NCBI GenBank assembly: GCA_036985855.1
Contig: BTQL01000087.1
Location: 1 to 7,411, forward strand
Length of the DNA: 7,411 nucleotides
DNA from: B3-G11 sp036985855
GTDB lineage: Bacteria > Actinomycetota > Acidimicrobiia > Spongiisociales > UBA5794
Direction of reading: 5' to 3'
Shown: positions 5,580 through 7,411 of the stretch, piece by piece
How the letters are laid out: every line of letters begins with the position of its first letter
Position numbering within the stretch: position 1 is the first letter of the stretch
The notes under the pieces: model-generated
Told to the model about the DNA's origin: nothing
Database searches by the model: none
Seen by the model: only the letters and a program-made list of their open reading frames with translations
Position numbers and translations under genes: made by a program

Positions 5580-6362
5580 ATGACGCTGCCGCAACTACCC
5601 GATGATTGGGATGCCACACGGACGACGCTTCAGGCATACGCCCATGCGCTCACAGCTATCCCTCGCGCCGCGGGAACACCGGATGACCGGTGGACCCATG
5701 TCGCCATGAAGATCGTGCCCAACGGTCTGAAGACTGCCCAGACACCCCTGGCCGACGGTACGAATCTCGTCGCAACGATCGACCTGGTCGGCCACGAGAT
5801 CGTCGTTGAGGCGGGAGACGACACGGAGCGAATCGATCTCCGATCCGGCCCCGCCCCCGCTGACGTCGGAGAACGGGTATTGAAGTTCGCAGCCGTTCAC
5901 GGATCAACGATCGATGCGGACAGGGAGCGATTCGCGGACACGGAAACCAAGACCTATGTGCCTGATCATGCGGAAGCGTTCCTTTCGGCTGCAGTATTTG
6001 TCGCTGGTGCGTTCTCCGAGTTGAATGAGTCTGTGCCGGGAGAAGTGACAGGGCCTCACCTCTGGCCTCACGGTTTCGACATTGCAACGGAGTGGTTCTC
6101 GCCGGTGAGCGTGCCGTACGGAGACAGCGAGGCTTCGGCGCAGATCGCTGTCGGTTGGTATCCCGCCGGCGACGGGTACTTCTACGCCAATCCGTGGCCA
6201 TTCCAGGACGCGTGGGGCGAGAGCCCGGTACTCAGTGGGACGAGTTGGCACCTCGAGGATTGGCAGGGCGCAGTGCTCGACTCGGCCGGCGTCGAGCATG
6301 CCAAAGTGGTCGCCTTCGGCAATGCCGTGCATGCACTCGCGAGAGACGCACTGAGCAGTTAG
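5580..6362 (+). CDS. DUF5996-type protein of unknown function
   Basis: The 260-residue product starts at ATG 5580 with GAGGAAGGA (5566-5574) just upstream. An ATG at 5493 is in frame and also has GAGGG nearby, but its extra 29 residues look unlike the family, whose similarity begins with LPDDWDATRTTL (6-17). Other marks recalled from DUF5996 proteins are RWTHVAMKIVPNGLKT (37-52), IDLVGHEIVVE (67-77), GPHLWPHGFDIATEWFS (158-174) and GWYPAGDGYFYANPWPF (192-208), rich in Trp, Tyr, Pro and His. There are no membrane segments or signal peptide, so it is probably cytoplasmic. The family is common in actinobacteria and has no assigned biochemical function that I know. It follows the oxidase operon by 88 bases in the same direction and could be cotranscribed, but nothing ties it to respiration. 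The family assignment is by memory of the motif pattern. Confidence 0.8.
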   Translation: MTLPQLPDDWDATRTTLQAYAHALTAIPRAAGTPDDRWTHVAMKIVPNGLKTAQTPLADGTNLVATIDLVGHEIVVEAGDDTERIDLRSGPAPADVGERVLKFAAVHGSTIDADRERFADTETKTYVPDHAEAFLSAAVFVAGAFSELNESVPGEVTGPHLWPHGFDIATEWFSPVSVPYGDSEASAQIAVGWYPAGDGYFYANPWPFQDAWGESPVLSGTSWHLEDWQGAVLDSAGVEHAKVVAFGNAVHALARDALSS

Positions 6363-6609
6363 CCGCCCGGAGTGATGGCCGCCGACTGTTGATCGATCGC
6401 TCGGTGGCGCTCTTTCGCTGAAGCCATTACGGTCGACTCGATGCTGTCCACCGTCTACGGTATCCCCATGTCTTCTCCTCAACCGCTCTATCGACGGCGC
6501 CGACAGTCGTGGCACGGACTCTCGTGTGGTCGAGCCGCTCCCGGTTTGTCAACGCGTTCTTCGAGACGCGAGCCCGCGTTGTCGGCGGATCGCAGATGAC
6601 TGAGGACTC

Positions 6610-7411
6610 GTGAGCCGCAGGGAACGCGTCATAAGGAAACTCGTCGCATGGGCTGTGACGTTGCTGTACCGCCGTGTTGAGGTCAGACAACCAACCGATC
6701 TCACATCGAAGGGCCCACAGATCGCGAACGCCAGCCACTTCGGCGGTTTCACCGATCCCTTACTGCTGATACGGGTTATGGACCGCGTACCGAGGTTCAT
6801 TGCGAGGGACGTGATCTGGAAGGTCCCTGTTGTCCGCAGCGTCCTGAATTGGGTGGGTGCGATCCCGGTTCACAAGAGTGACGATGGGGGAGCTTCGTCG
6901 AACGATCAGATGTTCCGTTCAACGTATGAGGCTCTGGCTGAGGAAGACCTGTTGACGATCTTTCCCGAGGGCATCACCGTCGACGATCCACGGATAGCGC
7001 GCGTCAAGACCGGCTCTGCGCGTATTGCTCTCGGTGCAAGAGCGACCGGAGTTGAGGGAATCACACTGCTCAGCGCCGGGATTCACTATCAGAACAAGGC
7101 CGCACTCAGATCCGATGTATTCATCGACATCGGATACCCGATCGATCTGGATGGGTGGGTGACTGAGAACATCCCTCAAGGTGAAGCTCAGGATGCCTCC
7201 AACCGCAACGCAGTCATTGCCCTCACATCGGAGATGGAGGAGCGCCTTCGCTGGGCTGCGCCCGATTTCGAGGATTGGGTCGCTGCCCGGAATCTCGCTG
7301 CTGCGTCGGCTGTTGCGCTCAGGCCATCGGACGGATCCGATCCCGAAGTTGGTCATGGTGACAAGGAGGTGCTCGCGAGGCTGATCGATGAGGCGCAGGA
7401 CAACTACAAGC
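6610..7411 (+). CDS. PlsC/LPLAT-superfamily acyltransferase, N-terminal 267 residues (runs off right edge)
   Basis: The frame opens at GTG 6610 with GAGG at 6602-6605; an in-frame TGA at 6601-6603 rules out an earlier start. It stays open to the end of the window. The protein resembles glycerolipid acyltransferases, which transfer an acyl group to glycerol-3-phosphate, lysophosphatidate or a related acceptor at the membrane. Visible motifs are ASHFGGFTDPLLL (41-53) with the catalytic H43 and D49, RFIARDVIWKVPVV (62-75), the FPEG acceptor-binding motif (118-121), VKTGSARIALGA (132-143) and RSDVFIDIGYPIDL (167-180). H43 and D49 are separated by five residues rather than the four of classic PlsC, as in Gpt2/Sct1-like acyltransferases and their bacterial relatives. 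The KTG and RSxV...GYPI pattern fits that group too. An N-terminal segment with LVAWAVTLLY (11-20) may touch the membrane. Substrate and full length cannot be decided here. Confidence 0.88.
   Translation, partial: MSRRERVIRKLVAWAVTLLYRRVEVRQPTDLTSKGPQIANASHFGGFTDPLLLIRVMDRVPRFIARDVIWKVPVVRSVLNWVGAIPVHKSDDGGASSNDQMFRSTYEALAEEDLLTIFPEGITVDDPRIARVKTGSARIALGARATGVEGITLLSAGIHYQNKAALRSDVFIDIGYPIDLDGWVTENIPQGEAQDASNRNAVIALTSEMEERLRWAAPDFEDWVAARNLAAASAVALRPSDGSDPEVGHGDKEVLARLIDEAQDNYK

Noticed and set aside
6495..6502. Eight-base palindrome CGGCGCCG
   Set aside because: It is too short and too likely by chance in GC-rich DNA to call a site.
6441..6599. Short plus-strand frame of 52 codons before the acyltransferase
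   Set aside because: It has no ribosome binding site and gives an Arg/Ser-rich product resembling noncoding translation; the 6363-6609 gap is best left without a gene.
6427..6738. Minus-strand open frame of 103 codons overlapping the acyltransferase start
   Set aside because: It overlaps the conserved acyltransferase coding region and shows no motif.

Overview
The window looks like a chromosomal segment of a moderately GC-rich actinobacterium, possibly Acidimicrobiia-like. The evidence for this is a DUF222/13E12-type HNH gene, a DUF5996-type protein, GTG starts and the style of the oxidase proteins. The class assignment is inference. The core is a compact gene cluster for an aa3-type heme-copper oxygen reductase, flanked by genes unrelated to respiration. 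No tRNA, rRNA, CRISPR array or insertion sequence is visible.

Layout. Bases 1-852 (minus strand, running off the left edge) encode the DUF222 half of an HNH-endonuclease-type protein. Bases 853-1035 hold no gene, but contain one copy of a 14-bp element (901-914). Bases 1036-1383 (minus) encode a 115-residue uncharacterised helical protein with a duplicated Cys-Cys motif. Bases 1384-1525 form a divergent intergenic region with the second copy of the 14-bp element (1453-1466) and the likely oxidase promoter.

From 1526 to 5491 (plus) five genes are packed with almost no gaps: subunit II (CuA), subunit I (heme a, heme a3, CuB), a short subunit IV-like protein, a five-helix subunit III, and a two-helix membrane protein with a cupredoxin-like outer domain lacking copper ligands. 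The last four are joined by 1-4 base overlaps of stop and start codons, so they form one operon. Electrons from a cytochrome c or cupredoxin not encoded here should enter CuA in subunit II, pass to heme a, and reduce oxygen at heme a3-CuB in subunit I, with proton pumping.

Bases 5580-6362 (plus) encode a DUF5996-type protein. Bases 6363-6609 show no convincing gene. From 6610 to the right edge (plus) lies the N-terminal 267 residues of a PlsC/LPLAT-superfamily acyltransferase.

The most notable feature is in subunit I. All metal ligands, the active-site tyrosine and the D-channel residues are present and it carries the YS motif of A2-type oxidases, but the otherwise near-invariant K-channel lysine is an isoleucine. 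Together with an N-terminal two-helix extension and the unusual fifth operon gene, this points to a divergent oxidase subgroup that merits comparison with characterised A-family enzymes.
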